Of a stretch of DNA of 64,000 nt, positions 35,752-45,159 are shown piece by piece. The DNA lies in contig JAVKLS010000006.1 in NCBI GenBank assembly GCA_031538565.1, positions 33,057-97,056 of the forward strand. Direction: 5' to 3'. The translations under genes were made by a program, and so were the position numbers. The stretch is from JASGCK01 sp031538565 (GTDB lineage: Bacteria > Pseudomonadota > Gammaproteobacteria > Burkholderiales > Burkholderiaceae_C). The notes beneath the pieces were generated by a model. That model was not told the DNA's origin and did no database searches. It saw only the letters and a program-made list of their open reading frames with translations. Each line of letters opens with the position of its first letter. Position 1 is the stretch's first letter.

Positions 35752-38267
35752 ATTTTAAAAATCTTTTGCAGCATACCCTGCGCGATTTGCGCTCGGGCGA
35801 TCTCACCATGCTCATCGCCGCGGTAGCGTTGGCCGTGGGCGCTTTGTGCGCGGTGAGCTTGTTTGCCGATAGGCTCTCGGGTGCTTTTGCGCGTGACGCC
35901 AAGCAGTTGCTGGGCGGCGACGCGGTGGTAGTGAGCGATCAGCCATTGCCGCCGCACATTGAGGTTTTGGCAAAACAATACGGCTTGCAAACGGTGTCCA
36001 CAGTTGTTTTTGCGACGATGGCATCGCATCAGGGCAGCATCAAATTGGTGGCGCTAAAAGCCGTGCCAAGTGGATATCCGCTGCGCGGCAATCTAAAAAT
36101 TGATGCGGGCGTGGCGACGCGCGACGTGCCCAAATCTGGCGAGGTGTGGGTAGAAAACTCGCTGCTGGCGGCGCTGGATGTGCGGCTAGGTGACGACTTA
36201 ATACTGGGCGAGTCGCATTTCAAAATCACGCACACCGTGGCGTCTGAGCCTGACCGCGGTGTTGGCTTTTTAAACTTTGCACCGCGTGTGATGATGAATG
36301 CGTCCGATCTCGCTGCAACGCAGTTGGTGCAACCCGCTAGCCGCGTGACGTATCGCTTGGCTGTGGCGAGTCGTAATCCAGAAGTGCTGGACGGCGTGGC
36401 AAGTTTTAACAAAAGCGTCACGTCACTACTGCCCCAGATGCGCGGTGTGCGATTGGACTCCCTCGAATCGGGTCGCCCCGAGGTGCGTGAAATTTTGGAT
36501 GGCACAGAAAAGTTTTTGAACTTGGTTGCGCTTTTGTGCGCGCTTGTCTGTGCGGCAGCGGTGGCCATTTCTGCACGCGGTTTTGCTGCCAAACGAATTG
36601 ACGATTGCGCCCTGCGCCGCGTGCTTGGACAGTCGCAGTCGGCTATTGCCACGGGCTTTGCGCTGGAGTTTTTGCTAGTAGGGCTTTTTGCCAGTTGCGT
36701 GGGATGCGTTCTGGGGCTGGGTTTGCAACAAGTGTTTGTATCGGTGTTGACCCAGCTAATGGATGCCGATTTGCCTGCGGCAAGTGCTTGGCCTTATTTC
36801 TTTGGTTTAGGCGTTGGCGTGACGCTGCTCTTAGGTTTTGGATTGCCGCCCGTGTTGCAGCTAGCGGGTACGCCACCACTGCGCGTGCTCAGGCGTGAGG
36901 TGGGCGCGCTTAAGGCTGCGCCTTTAGCAACGCTTGTCTTGGCGGTGCTGGGCTTTGTGGTGTTGTTACTGATGACAAGCAAAGATCGCACGCTTGGACT
37001 CATCACGACGGGCGGGTTTGCGGCGGCGCTTTTGCTATTTGCTGCGTTGGCGTATGCCGCGCTGCACCTCCTCTCGCATCTGCAAGCGCGAGGTGTGATT
37101 CATTCGCAATCTCTGCGGTTGGCAACGCGGCAATTGCTGGCGCGCCGCGTGCAAACTGTGGTGCAAGTGGCGAGCTTGTCGATTGGTTTGCTGGCTTTGT
37201 TTTTATTGCTGTTGCTGCGCAGCGACTTGCTGGCGAATTGGCAAAAAGCCAAACCCATTGATGCGCCTAATCGCATGATCATCAATGTGTTGCCCGAGCA
37301 GGCAAACGACTTCAAATCTTTGCTGGACAAGGCGGCGCAAGACTCGCGAGTTGCCAATAGTTACGATTGGTATCCCATGATTCGCGGTCGATTGGTTGCA
37401 GTCAACGACACGTTGGTCAGTGCCGCCAATTACGAAGACGAGCGCGCCAAGCGCTTGGTGGAGCGCGAATTTAATCTTTCGAATAGCGCCGCACTGCCCG
37501 CACACAATCAGCTAACCGCTGGCAAATGGACAACCGAAGAGAGCGATGCAGTGAGTGTGGAGGAGGGGTTGGCAAAAACGTTGCACTTAAGTCTGGGTGA
37601 CCGCTTGCGTTTTGACGTAGCGGGCGTGCCTATTGAGTCGCGCATCACAAGCCTACGCAAAGTCGATTGGCAATCGATGCGCGCTAATTTTTTTGTGCTC
37701 TATCCCAAAGCTGTGATGCGTGATGTGCCCACCACGTATTTGGCGGCATTTAAAGTTTTGCCCGCCAAGCCAGAGCAGGCCTACGCCTTTGACAATCAAC
37801 TGGTGCGCACCTTTCCTAACATCACTTTGATTGATTTGACGCAAAGCTTGAATGAGCTTGCCAGCGTTGTGCGCAAAGTGACACGCGCCGTAGAAGCGCT
37901 GTTTGCGTTCACACTTGCGGCGGGTGTCTTGGTGCTATTGGCAACGCTGCAAGCTGCCAGTAGCCATACCCAGCGCGATTTTGCGCTGATGCGGGCGCTG
38001 GGTGCATCGCGCTTGCAACTGCGCCGCGTACAAGCATTGCAATTGGCGGGTATTGGTGTGCTGGCAGGTTTTTTAGCAGCCAACGCCGCGCTGCTGCTGG
38101 CCTGGGCGCTGGCTAAATGGGTGTTTCGTTTTGATTGGGCGATTTCCCCCGCTTTGCCTATCATGGGCTCCGTGGTGGGCGGACTGCTGACGCTGGGAGT
38201 TGGCAGGTGGGCTCTGCGTGGGATTTTGAATCAACCCGTCACGCAGAGTTTGCGTGCAGCCCAATGA
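35748..38267 (+). CDS. FtsX-type ABC transporter permease (YbbP-like)
   Basis: An 839-residue protein from the ATG at 35748 (MNFKNLLQHTLRDLRSGDLT), which overlaps the fdhD stop as ATGA. It has an N-terminal membrane helix, a large extracytoplasmic MacB-like domain (about residues 40-240), FtsX helices (LVALLCALVCAAAVAISARG and more), a second periplasmic region and a second FtsX set near the C-terminus (LVLLATLQAASSHTQRDFAL, MRALGASRLQLRRVQALQ). This two-FtsX layout is that of YbbP. The usual ATPase YbbA and thioesterase TesA are not adjacent. Confidence 0.9.
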   Translation: MNFKNLLQHTLRDLRSGDLTMLIAAVALAVGALCAVSLFADRLSGAFARDAKQLLGGDAVVVSDQPLPPHIEVLAKQYGLQTVSTVVFATMASHQGSIKLVALKAVPSGYPLRGNLKIDAGVATRDVPKSGEVWVENSLLAALDVRLGDDLILGESHFKITHTVASEPDRGVGFLNFAPRVMMNASDLAATQLVQPASRVTYRLAVASRNPEVLDGVASFNKSVTSLLPQMRGVRLDSLESGRPEVREILDGTEKFLNLVALLCALVCAAAVAISARGFAAKRIDDCALRRVLGQSQSAIATGFALEFLLVGLFASCVGCVLGLGLQQVFVSVLTQLMDADLPAASAWPYFFGLGVGVTLLLGFGLPPVLQLAGTPPLRVLRREVGALKAAPLATLVLAVLGFVVLLLMTSKDRTLGLITTGGFAAALLLFAALAYAALHLLSHLQARGVIHSQSLRLATRQLLARRVQTVVQVASLSIGLLALFLLLLLRSDLLANWQKAKPIDAPNRMIINVLPEQANDFKSLLDKAAQDSRVANSYDWYPMIRGRLVAVNDTLVSAANYEDERAKRLVEREFNLSNSAALPAHNQLTAGKWTTEESDAVSVEEGLAKTLHLSLGDRLRFDVAGVPIESRITSLRKVDWQSMRANFFVLYPKAVMRDVPTTYLAAFKVLPAKPEQAYAFDNQLVRTFPNITLIDLTQSLNELASVVRKVTRAVEALFAFTLAAGVLVLLATLQAASSHTQRDFALMRALGASRLQLRRVQALQLAGIGVLAGFLAANAALLLAWALAKWVFRFDWAISPALPIMGSVVGGLLTLGVGRWALRGILNQPVTQSLRAAQ

Positions 38268-38296
38268 TTCGAACGTTTATTTAATGGGTGGTCGTA

Positions 38297-38809
38297 ATGA
38301 AATTTTTTGACAAACTTCGTGGCGAGCAAGCGCCCATTCCAGCGCGAGCATCAGTCAGAGCGATTGTGCTGGCTTGGCTGGGCTGCGCGCTAACGATTGG
38401 ACTTTTGGCCTGCTTGCAATCGCTCACGCAAGAGCAGCGCCTCATCATGATGGCTCCTTTTGGTGCGTCGTGTGGTTTGGTGTTTGGCTATCCCGATGCG
38501 CCGTTTTCACAGCCGCGTAGCGTGGTGGGCGGACATTGTTTGAGCGCCTTGATTGGGCTTGCTCTGCTTGCCATTTGCGGCCCCGTGTGGTGGGCTATGG
38601 CGCTGGGAGTTGCCACTGCCGTTGCCGCCATGATGTGGCTGGGCGTGATGCATCCGCCTGCGGGCGCAACGGTGCTCAGTATCTTTTTAACGCTGCCCAG
38701 TTGGAAGTTTTTGCTTTTGCCTACGCTTCTGGGGTCGGTGCTGATTGTGCTGGTGGCGCTTGCCTATAACAATCTGACGCGCACGGCGGCTTATCCAAAA
38801 TACTGGTGA
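38297..38809 (+). CDS. HPP family membrane protein
   Basis: A protein of 170 residues from the ATG at 38297 (MKFFDKLRGEQAPIPARAS); an in-frame GTG at 38288 is also possible. Four hydrophobic helices are visible. The name-giving motif is in GVMHPPAGATVLSIFLTLPS, and GASCGLVFGYPDAPFSQPRS is also conserved in this family. Related cyanobacterial HPP proteins transport nitrite, but function here is unproven. It overlaps the flavoprotein gene by 4 bases (GTGA). Confidence 0.9.
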   Translation: MKFFDKLRGEQAPIPARASVRAIVLAWLGCALTIGLLACLQSLTQEQRLIMMAPFGASCGLVFGYPDAPFSQPRSVVGGHCLSALIGLALLAICGPVWWAMALGVATAVAAMMWLGVMHPPAGATVLSIFLTLPSWKFLLLPTLLGSVLIVLVALAYNNLTRTAAYPKYW

Positions 38810-40023
38810 CGATGCCAAGCGCGGACGCTCATTTTGACGTCATCGTCATTGGCGGAGGTGCGTCGGGTTTGATGTGTGCGCACGTGGCAGGGCAACGCGG
38901 ACGGCGTGTGCTGGTGTTGGAGGGTAGTAATAAGCTGGGTAAAAAGATTTTGATGTCGGGCGGTGGACGTTGCAATTTCACGAATTTGGATGTATCACCC
39001 AAGCACTTTATTTCCAGCAATCCGCAGTTTTGCATTTCGGCGCTCAAGCGCTACACGCCGTGGGATTTCATTGCGCTGGTCAACAAGCACGACATCGCTT
39101 ATACCGAGCGCGATTTAGGCAAGCTGTTTTGCACCCAATCGGCAAAAGATATTTTGAATATGCTGCTTGCGGAATGCACCGCCACTGGGGTCACAACGCG
39201 CACCAGCGCGCCCGTGCAGGGTGTGAGGTCGTTATCTGCGGGTGGTTTTTCGGTTAATGAATTTACGTGCGAGTCGCTAGTGGTGGCGTCGGGAGGGTTG
39301 TCAATTCCAAGCATGGGCGCATCTGGTGTGGGTTACAACATCGCACAGCAGTTTGGTCATCGCGTGCTGCCCACACGGGCAGGGCTTGTGCCTTTTACGT
39401 TTAGCGATGCATTTAAAGAGGTGTCCGAAAAGCTGTCTGGCCTAGCAATGGATGCCGCGCTTTCAAGCGCCAGCGCCACGTTTGACGAAGCCGTGCTGTT
39501 TACGCACCGAGGCCTGTCCGGACCTGCGGCGCTGCAACTGTCCAACTATTGGCAGGTGGGTGAGATCGTGCGGTTAGATTTATTTCCGCATCTGCGCGAG
39601 GATGAATTGCAAAATTGGCTATTGACCGCCAAGCGCACGCATCCCAAAGCGCTGCTGCGCACGGTGCTGGCAGAGCACCCAGCGGTGCGCTTGGCAAAAA
39701 GTTTGATTTTGGAGTTGCAAGCCGCACTGTGGATCTCGTGCGCTGAAGCTGCGCTTGCCAACATCCCCGACGCGGCGCTTTTGCTCGTGGCGCAAAACCT
39801 CAAAGCGTGGACGCAAAAGCCATCAGGCACGGAAGGCTATCGCACGGCTGAAGTGACGCTGGGGGGAGTGGATACCGCCGAGTTGTCGTCCAAAACGATG
39901 GAAAGCCGCAAGCAGGCGGGACTTTACTTTGTGGGCGAAGTGGCTGATGTGACGGGTCACTTGGGCGGCTATAACTTTCAATGGGCGTGGGCATCGGGGC
40001 ACGCGGCGGGCGAGGTGGTGTGA
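38806..40023 (+). CDS. HI0933-family NAD(P)/FAD-dependent oxidoreductase
   Basis: A 405-residue flavoprotein of the HI0933/YhiN family. The FAD-binding start is VIVIGGGASGLMCAHVAGQR. GKKILMSGGGRCNFTNLD and the C-terminal FVGEVADVTGHLGGYNFQWA are family hallmarks. The physiological substrate of the family is not settled. The start is GTG at 38806 overlapping the HPP stop; an ATG at 38812 is an alternative. Confidence 0.93.
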   Translation: MTMPSADAHFDVIVIGGGASGLMCAHVAGQRGRRVLVLEGSNKLGKKILMSGGGRCNFTNLDVSPKHFISSNPQFCISALKRYTPWDFIALVNKHDIAYTERDLGKLFCTQSAKDILNMLLAECTATGVTTRTSAPVQGVRSLSAGGFSVNEFTCESLVVASGGLSIPSMGASGVGYNIAQQFGHRVLPTRAGLVPFTFSDAFKEVSEKLSGLAMDAALSSASATFDEAVLFTHRGLSGPAALQLSNYWQVGEIVRLDLFPHLREDELQNWLLTAKRTHPKALLRTVLAEHPAVRLAKSLILELQAALWISCAEAALANIPDAALLLVAQNLKAWTQKPSGTEGYRTAEVTLGGVDTAELSSKTMESRKQAGLYFVGEVADVTGHLGGYNFQWAWASGHAAGEVV

Positions 40024-40064
40024 CAAACTAGAATCGAGCAGTTCTCATTTTTAAGGAGCCCGTC

Positions 40065-40217
40065 ATGGCCAAAGGTATTCAAAGCGGCAAGGAAGCCAAA
40101 AAACCAAAAAAAGACAAATCGCCACCCAAGCTGCCAAGCGGATTAGATGAGCCAATGCGCGCTGCGATTACGACCACCATTTTGCCAAAAGGCAAGGAAA
40201 AGAAAAAGCTGAAATAG
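40065..40217 (+). CDS. small lysine-rich protein, 50 residues
   Basis: An open frame with an excellent ribosome site (AAGGAG, 40053-40058) encodes MAKGIQSGKEAKKPKKDKSP and then PKLPSGLDEPMRAAITTTIL before a Lys-rich end. It is strongly basic with no membrane segment. It lies alone between the flavoprotein and rpsO. I do not recognise a named family; nucleic-acid or ribosome binding would be a guess from charge only. Confidence 0.7.
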   Translation: MAKGIQSGKEAKKPKKDKSPPKLPSGLDEPMRAAITTTILPKGKEKKKLK

Positions 40218-40236
40218 GCACGCAGCGCCTGCTGGC

Positions 40237-40280
40237 TATAATGCGCGCTGTCTTTTAAGTTTCGCCTCACTTTTTTGAGG
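40237..40280 (+). promoter_or_regulatory. candidate rpsO -10 box and leader hairpin
   Basis: TATAAT at 40237-40242 lies about 110 bases before the rpsO start, and no convincing -35 is seen. A small hairpin in the leader pairs CCTCA (40265-40269) with TGAGG (40276-40280). S15 leaders in other bacteria carry structures for autoregulation, so this leader may do the same; that is inference. Confidence 0.4.
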
Positions 40281-40351
40281 TTTAGCACGATACGGATTTG
40301 ATTCATCGGTATCGCAAGTTGTGTGGCAGTTGTCACAGAAAGGGAATCACC

Positions 40352-40615
40352 ATGTTAAAAGCTACTACAGCTGAAGTTGTCAAAGCAAATAGCCGCGCTG
40401 CAAACGATACGGGTAGTCCAGAGGTGCAGGTAGCACTTCTCACGGCTCGCATCAATGAACTCACCCCTCACTTCAAGCAACACGCCAAAGACCATCACGG
40501 TCGTCGTGGTTTGATTCGTATGGTGAATGCGCGTCGTAAATTGCTTGATTATTTAAAGTCCAAAGACGCTGACCGTTACACCGCATTGATTGCGAAATTA
40601 GGACTGCGTAAGTAA
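40352..40615 (+). CDS. rpsO: 30S ribosomal protein S15
   Basis: An 87-residue primary 16S rRNA-binding protein from the ATG at 40352 (MLKATTAEVVKANSRAANDT), with AGGGA upstream. The upstream in-frame start at 40298 would exceed the family length. DTGSPEVQVALLTARINELT and the KHAKDHHGRRGLIRMVNARR region (here starting QHAKDHH) are conserved. It precedes pnp as in E. coli. Confidence 0.98.
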   Translation: MLKATTAEVVKANSRAANDTGSPEVQVALLTARINELTPHFKQHAKDHHGRRGLIRMVNARRKLLDYLKSKDADRYTALIAKLGLRK

Positions 40616-40650
40616 TTCAGGTTGCGTCCGTAATCGCGTCCTCCAAATTA

Positions 40651-40688
40651 AAAAGCGCCTGAGTTAGTCCACTAGCTCAGGCGTTTTT
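40651..40688 (+). terminator. Rho-independent terminator between rpsO and pnp
   Basis: CGCCTGAG (40656-40663) pairs with CTCAGGCG (40676-40683), with an A-run before and T5 after. The inner bases TTAG and CTAG extend the stem. It should end rpsO transcripts or partly attenuate readthrough into pnp. Confidence 0.85.
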
Positions 40689-40745
40689 CACTTGCCAGGA
40701 AGCGGTTTTTATTGTTGTTATGAAATAGAGATGAAAGAAAAAACC

Positions 40746-42863
40746 ATGAGCATTTTTAATAAAGTTACCAAGACCTTTCAATGGGGTCAGCATACCGTCA
40801 CGATGGAAACAGGCGAGATTGCTCGTCAAGCAAGCGGAGCGGTTCTTGTTAATGTGGATGGCACGGTTGTGTTGGCCACGGTCGTTGCATCTAAATCTGC
40901 TAAGGCAGGGCAAGATTTTTTCCCGCTTACCGTTGATTATTTGGAAAAAACATACGCTGCAGGAAAAATTCCTGGCAGCTTTTTTAAGCGTGAAGCCAAA
41001 CCATCGGAGTACGAAACGCTGACTTCGCGTTTGATCGATCGTCCCATTCGCCCGCTCTTTCCCGAAGGCTTTTTTAACGAAGTCCAAGTCGTGGTTCATA
41101 CCTTGTCACTCAACCCCGATGTGGAGGGTGACATTCCTGCACTGATTGCGACAAGCGCCGCGCTTGCCATTAGCGGCATTCCGTTTGCCGAGCCTATTGG
41201 TGCAGCTCGCGTGGCGTATATCAACGGTGCATACGTGCTAAATCCAAGCAATGCACAGTTGAAAGAGTCGCAAATGAATTTGGTGGTGGCCGGCACGGCC
41301 GGTGCGGTGTTGATGGTGGAGTCTGAGGCGCAGCAATTGTCCGAAGAAGTCATGCTGGGTGCGGTGGTGTTTGGCCACGATGCTGGCAAGGTGGCTATCG
41401 ACGCCATTCATGAGCTGGTGCGCGACGCAGGCAAGCCTGCTTGGGACTGGGCAGCGCCCGCTAAAAACGAGCCTTTGATTGCCAAAGTACAAGCGCTTGC
41501 CAGCGATAAATTGGCGGCAGCGTATCAACTGCGTAACAAGCAGCAGCGCACACAGGCTTGCCGCGTGGCGTATGCGGACGTGATGGCTGCGCTGAAGGTG
41601 CAAGGCGATGAGTTTGATTCGGTTGCGGTTGAAGGAATGCTCTTTGACATCGAGGCAAAAATTGTGCGAGGTCAAATTTTGGCAGGCGAACCGCGCATTG
41701 ACGGACGCGATACGCGCACCGTTCGCGCCATTGAAATTCGTAACTCGGTGTTGCCGCGCACGCACGGCTCCAGTTTGTTTACACGCGGCGAAACGCAGGC
41801 TTTGGTGGTGACCACGCTCGGGACTGAGCGCGACGCACAAAAAATGGATGCGCTGTCGGGCGAGTATCAAGACAGCTTTATTTTTCACTACAATATGCCG
41901 CCGTTTGCAACGGGCGAAACGGGACGTGTTGGTACGCCTAAGCGCCGTGAGATCGGTCACGGGCGCCTGGCTAAACGGGCTTTGGTTGCTGTACTGCCAA
42001 CCAAAGAGGAGTTCCCCTACACGCTGCGCGTGGTGTCCGAAATCACCGAGTCCAATGGCTCGTCTTCGATGGCGTCGGTGTGCGGTGGTTGCTTGTCCAT
42101 GATGGATGCAGGCGTACCACTTAAAGCGCACGTCGCGGGCATTGCGATGGGACTGATCAAAGAAGGCAATAAATTCGCCGTGCTGACGGACATCTTGGGC
42201 GACGAAGATCACTTGGGCGATATGGACTTCAAGGTTGCCGGAACGACCAACGGCATCACGGCTTTGCAAATGGACATCAAAATCCAAGGCATTACCAAAG
42301 AGATTATGCAAGTGGCACTGGCGCAAGCCAAAGAAGCGCGTATGCATATTTTGGGCAAGATGCAAGAAGTGATGGCTGCGCCTAACACCGAAGTCTCCGA
42401 CTTTGCCCCGCGCTTGTACACACTCAAAATTAACCCCGAAAAAATTCGTGACGTGATTGGTAAGGGCGGCGCAGTGATCCGTGCGCTGTGCGAGGAGACG
42501 GGTACGCAAATCAATATCACCGACGAAGGCGTAGTGACCATTGCCAGCAACGACACAGCTAAGGCGGAGGAGGCCAAGCGCCGAATTGAAATCATTACGG
42601 CGGAGGTGGAAATCGGCAAGGTCTATGAAGGTCCTGTGACCAAGTTGTTTGACTTTGGTGCCTTGATTAACTTGATGCCTGGCAAAGATGGCTTGCTCCA
42701 CATCAGCCAAATCGCGCACGAGCGCGTGGAAAAAGTCAGCGATTATTTGCAAGAAGGCCAAATCGTTAAAGTCAAAGTGATGGAGACGGACGATAAGGGG
42801 CGCGTTAAGTTATCGATGAAGGTGCTGCTCGAGCAGCCCGCGCATGGTGGCGAGCCGCAGTAA
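40746..42863 (+). CDS. pnp: polyribonucleotide nucleotidyltransferase
   Basis: A 705-residue PNPase from the ATG at 40746 (MSIFNKVTKTFQWGQHTVTM). Two RNase PH domains (GSFFKREAKPSEYETLTSRL; later TRGETQALVVTTLGTERDAQ) flank the all-alpha linker. A KH domain (IGKGGAVIRALCEETGTQIN) and an S1 domain (GKVYEGPVTKLFDFGALINL) close the protein. It degrades mRNA phosphorolytically and is part of the degradosome in other bacteria. A long antisense open frame inside it (41238-42761) is a coding shadow. Confidence 0.98.
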   Translation: MSIFNKVTKTFQWGQHTVTMETGEIARQASGAVLVNVDGTVVLATVVASKSAKAGQDFFPLTVDYLEKTYAAGKIPGSFFKREAKPSEYETLTSRLIDRPIRPLFPEGFFNEVQVVVHTLSLNPDVEGDIPALIATSAALAISGIPFAEPIGAARVAYINGAYVLNPSNAQLKESQMNLVVAGTAGAVLMVESEAQQLSEEVMLGAVVFGHDAGKVAIDAIHELVRDAGKPAWDWAAPAKNEPLIAKVQALASDKLAAAYQLRNKQQRTQACRVAYADVMAALKVQGDEFDSVAVEGMLFDIEAKIVRGQILAGEPRIDGRDTRTVRAIEIRNSVLPRTHGSSLFTRGETQALVVTTLGTERDAQKMDALSGEYQDSFIFHYNMPPFATGETGRVGTPKRREIGHGRLAKRALVAVLPTKEEFPYTLRVVSEITESNGSSSMASVCGGCLSMMDAGVPLKAHVAGIAMGLIKEGNKFAVLTDILGDEDHLGDMDFKVAGTTNGITALQMDIKIQGITKEIMQVALAQAKEARMHILGKMQEVMAAPNTEVSDFAPRLYTLKINPEKIRDVIGKGGAVIRALCEETGTQINITDEGVVTIASNDTAKAEEAKRRIEIITAEVEIGKVYEGPVTKLFDFGALINLMPGKDGLLHISQIAHERVEKVSDYLQEGQIVKVKVMETDDKGRVKLSMKVLLEQPAHGGEPQ

Positions 42864-42919
42864 AAATTTAACGAACCTCCCAGTTGTTTACCCAATGAGT
42901 TTTTGCGATAAATCAAAAA

Positions 42920-43918
42920 ATGAAAGCAGTTGAAATTACCTCCTACGGCGCACCCGAGGTTTTGGTGCTGGGCAATCGTCCAGACCCCGCCGTGCCTGCT
43001 GCGGGATCGGGCGAGCTGCTCATTCGTGTCACGGCATCGGGCGTCAACCGTCCCGATGTTTTGCAGCGCACGGGCAACTATCCCGTGCCTGCAGGAGCGT
43101 CTGATATTCCTGGCTTAGAAGTCGCGGGGCTGATTGTGGGCGGTGACGCATCAGCCATGCAAGAGGCGGGATTTAAAGTTGGTGATCGCGTATGTGCCTT
43201 GGTGGCGGGCGGTGGATATGCCCAGCTGTGCGCTGCGCCTGTCGCGCAATGCTTGCCTGTGCCCGAAGGTTTGTCTGACATAGAAGCGGCATCACTGCCT
43301 GAAACATTTTTTACCGTCTATAGCAATGTGATGGATCGTGCTCGCTTGCAGGCGGGCGAGACGCTACTCATCCAAGGTGGCACAAGCGGCATTGGTGTAA
43401 CGGCAATTCAAATGGGCAAAGCGTTTGGTGCTGTGGTCATTGCAACTGCTGGAACAGACGAAAAATGCAAGGCTTGTTTAGATCTGGGTGCGGACTACGC
43501 CATCAATTACAGGTCGCACGATTTTGTTGCCGAAGTTCGCCGTATCACCAATGACAAAGGTGTGGATGTGGTGCTGGACATGGTGGCGGGTGATTATGTG
43601 CGTCGCGAAGTGGAATGCCTTGCAGAGGACGGGCGCATCGTCATCATTGCCGTGCAAGGCGGAACCAAAGCCGAATTCAATGCGGGGATGGTTCTGCGTA
43701 AACGGCTTGCAATAACAGGCTCAACCCTGCGTCCGCGTCCTGTGGCGTTTAAGGCTGCAATTGCCGCATCGCTCAAAACCAGAGTTTGGCCACTCTTGGC
43801 AAGCAAAGCGATAAAACCCGTGCTATTTCAAACTTTTCCTGCGGTGGATGCGGTCAAAGCGCACGCGCTCATGGAAACCAATGGGCACATTGGCAAAATT
43901 GTGCTGACTTGGGAATAG
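42920..43918 (+). CDS. NAD(P)H-quinone oxidoreductase, zinc-free MDR family
   Basis: A 332-residue medium-chain reductase of the quinone oxidoreductase/PIG3 group. VTASGVNRPDVLQRTGNYPV, the cofactor motif GGTSGIGVTAIQMGKAFGA and the C-terminal LMETNGHIGKIVLTWE fit. Zinc-ligand Cys residues of alcohol dehydrogenases are absent. It is placed between pnp and tpiA, as in other Comamonadaceae. Confidence 0.93.
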   Translation: MKAVEITSYGAPEVLVLGNRPDPAVPAAGSGELLIRVTASGVNRPDVLQRTGNYPVPAGASDIPGLEVAGLIVGGDASAMQEAGFKVGDRVCALVAGGGYAQLCAAPVAQCLPVPEGLSDIEAASLPETFFTVYSNVMDRARLQAGETLLIQGGTSGIGVTAIQMGKAFGAVVIATAGTDEKCKACLDLGADYAINYRSHDFVAEVRRITNDKGVDVVLDMVAGDYVRREVECLAEDGRIVIIAVQGGTKAEFNAGMVLRKRLAITGSTLRPRPVAFKAAIAASLKTRVWPLLASKAIKPVLFQTFPAVDAVKAHALMETNGHIGKIVLTWE

Positions 43919-43931
43919 GGTGTTGCAAGCT

Positions 43932-44678
43932 ATGCGTATCAAACTAATTGCAGGTAATTGGAAAATGAATGGCTCGTTGGTGGACAACGAGGCGCTTGTT
44001 AAAGCCATTGCTGCGGGGCTTCCCGCGCACCACCCCGCCGTTGCCGTGTGCGTGCCTGCGCTGTATGTGGCGCAGATGCAAGGTTTGCTGGTGGGATCCT
44101 CAATCGCCCTTGGCAGTCAAGATATTTCCAGTCACGACAAGGGCGCGTTTACGGGTGAAATTTCTGCCGCCATGCTCAAGGAATTCGGTGTGCGTTATGC
44201 CATCGTTGGGCATTCTGAACGCCGCCAATATCATGGCGAAACCGATGCAATCGTCGCATTAAAAACCAAAGCTGCGCTGGCAGCAGGCATTACACCCATT
44301 GTGTGCGTGGGTGAATCACTGGCCCAGCGTGAATCAGGCGAAACCGATGAAGTGGTCAAGCGCCAATTGGCTGCTGTGATCCATGAAAACGGACATTGCG
44401 TGAGTGAAATTGTGGTTGCTTACGAGCCCGTGTGGGCCATTGGCACGGGCAAAACAGCAACGCCAGAAATGGCAGAGACCGTCCACCGCGTTTTACGGAT
44501 GCAGCTGCACGCGGCTAACCCTGTGGCTGCCGAGCGTGTACGAATTTTGTACGGTGGCAGCATGAATGCCGCTAACGCAGTCGCGCTTTTGGCACAAGCA
44601 AATATCGATGGCGGACTTATTGGCGGTGCGGCGCTGAAAGCCACTGACTTTCTGAGCATCATTGCCGCAGCAGCATAA
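43932..44678 (+). CDS. tpiA: triosephosphate isomerase
   Basis: A 248-residue TIM barrel enzyme of glycolysis. From the ATG at 43932 it reads MRIKLIAGNWKMNGS with the catalytic Lys. The catalytic His lies in YAIVGHSERRQY, the catalytic Glu in VAYEPVWAIGTGKTATPE, and phosphate-binding loops in ILYGGSMNAANA and GGLIGGAAL. An in-frame GTG at 43920 is possible. It follows the quinone oxidoreductase gene by 13 bp and precedes secG. Confidence 0.98.
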   Translation: MRIKLIAGNWKMNGSLVDNEALVKAIAAGLPAHHPAVAVCVPALYVAQMQGLLVGSSIALGSQDISSHDKGAFTGEISAAMLKEFGVRYAIVGHSERRQYHGETDAIVALKTKAALAAGITPIVCVGESLAQRESGETDEVVKRQLAAVIHENGHCVSEIVVAYEPVWAIGTGKTATPEMAETVHRVLRMQLHAANPVAAERVRILYGGSMNAANAVALLAQANIDGGLIGGAALKATDFLSIIAAAA

Positions 44679-44711
44679 ACTTTTATACATTGACTTTTAG
44701 GAAAATAAAAA

Positions 44712-45065
44712 ATGGGCGCAATACTTAACATCATTCTTTTTATTCAAATGACGGTCGCCGTTGTCATGGTGGGACTTATTTTGATGCAGCAAAGCAAAGG
44801 TGCGGAGATGGGCGCTGCCTTTGGTTCGGGTGCTTCGGGCTCGCTATTTGGTCCTTCGGGCGGGGCTAACTTTATGTCGCGTACCACTGGGATTTTGGCC
44901 GCGGTGTTTTTTGTCTCCACATTGATACTGGCCTACTTTGGCAATTTAAAACCTACCGCGTCAGGTAGCGTTTTAGAGTCGGCAGCTCCAGCCGTCAATG
45001 CGCCATCTGCGCCAGCAGCCCCTGAAGTTCCCGCTACGGGAGCTGCGCAAATCCCAACAAAATAA
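44712..45065 (+). CDS. secG: preprotein translocase subunit SecG
   Basis: A 117-residue SecYEG component with two hydrophobic helices (IILFIQMTVAVVMVGLILMQ; GILAAVFFVSTLILAYFGNL) around the conserved QQSKGAEMGAAFGSGASGSL loop. The tail is rich in Ala and Pro. It follows tpiA by 33 bp and precedes tRNA-Leu. Confidence 0.96.
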   Translation: MGAILNIILFIQMTVAVVMVGLILMQQSKGAEMGAAFGSGASGSLFGPSGGANFMSRTTGILAAVFFVSTLILAYFGNLKPTASGSVLESAAPAVNAPSAPAAPEVPATGAAQIPTK

Positions 45066-45159
45066 GCGTCAGTTTTTGCAAGATTCATTGGTGGTTTCAG
45101 GTTAAACTCACGGACTGTTCAAATCGCCGCAATCCTCTAGGTTTGAATAGTTTTTTAAT

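Noticed and set aside
41238..42761. A 507-residue open frame antisense to pnp
   Set aside because: It lies wholly opposite the PNPase gene, shows no family motif and has low-complexity His/Arg/Gln content typical of a shadow of a GC-balanced coding strand.
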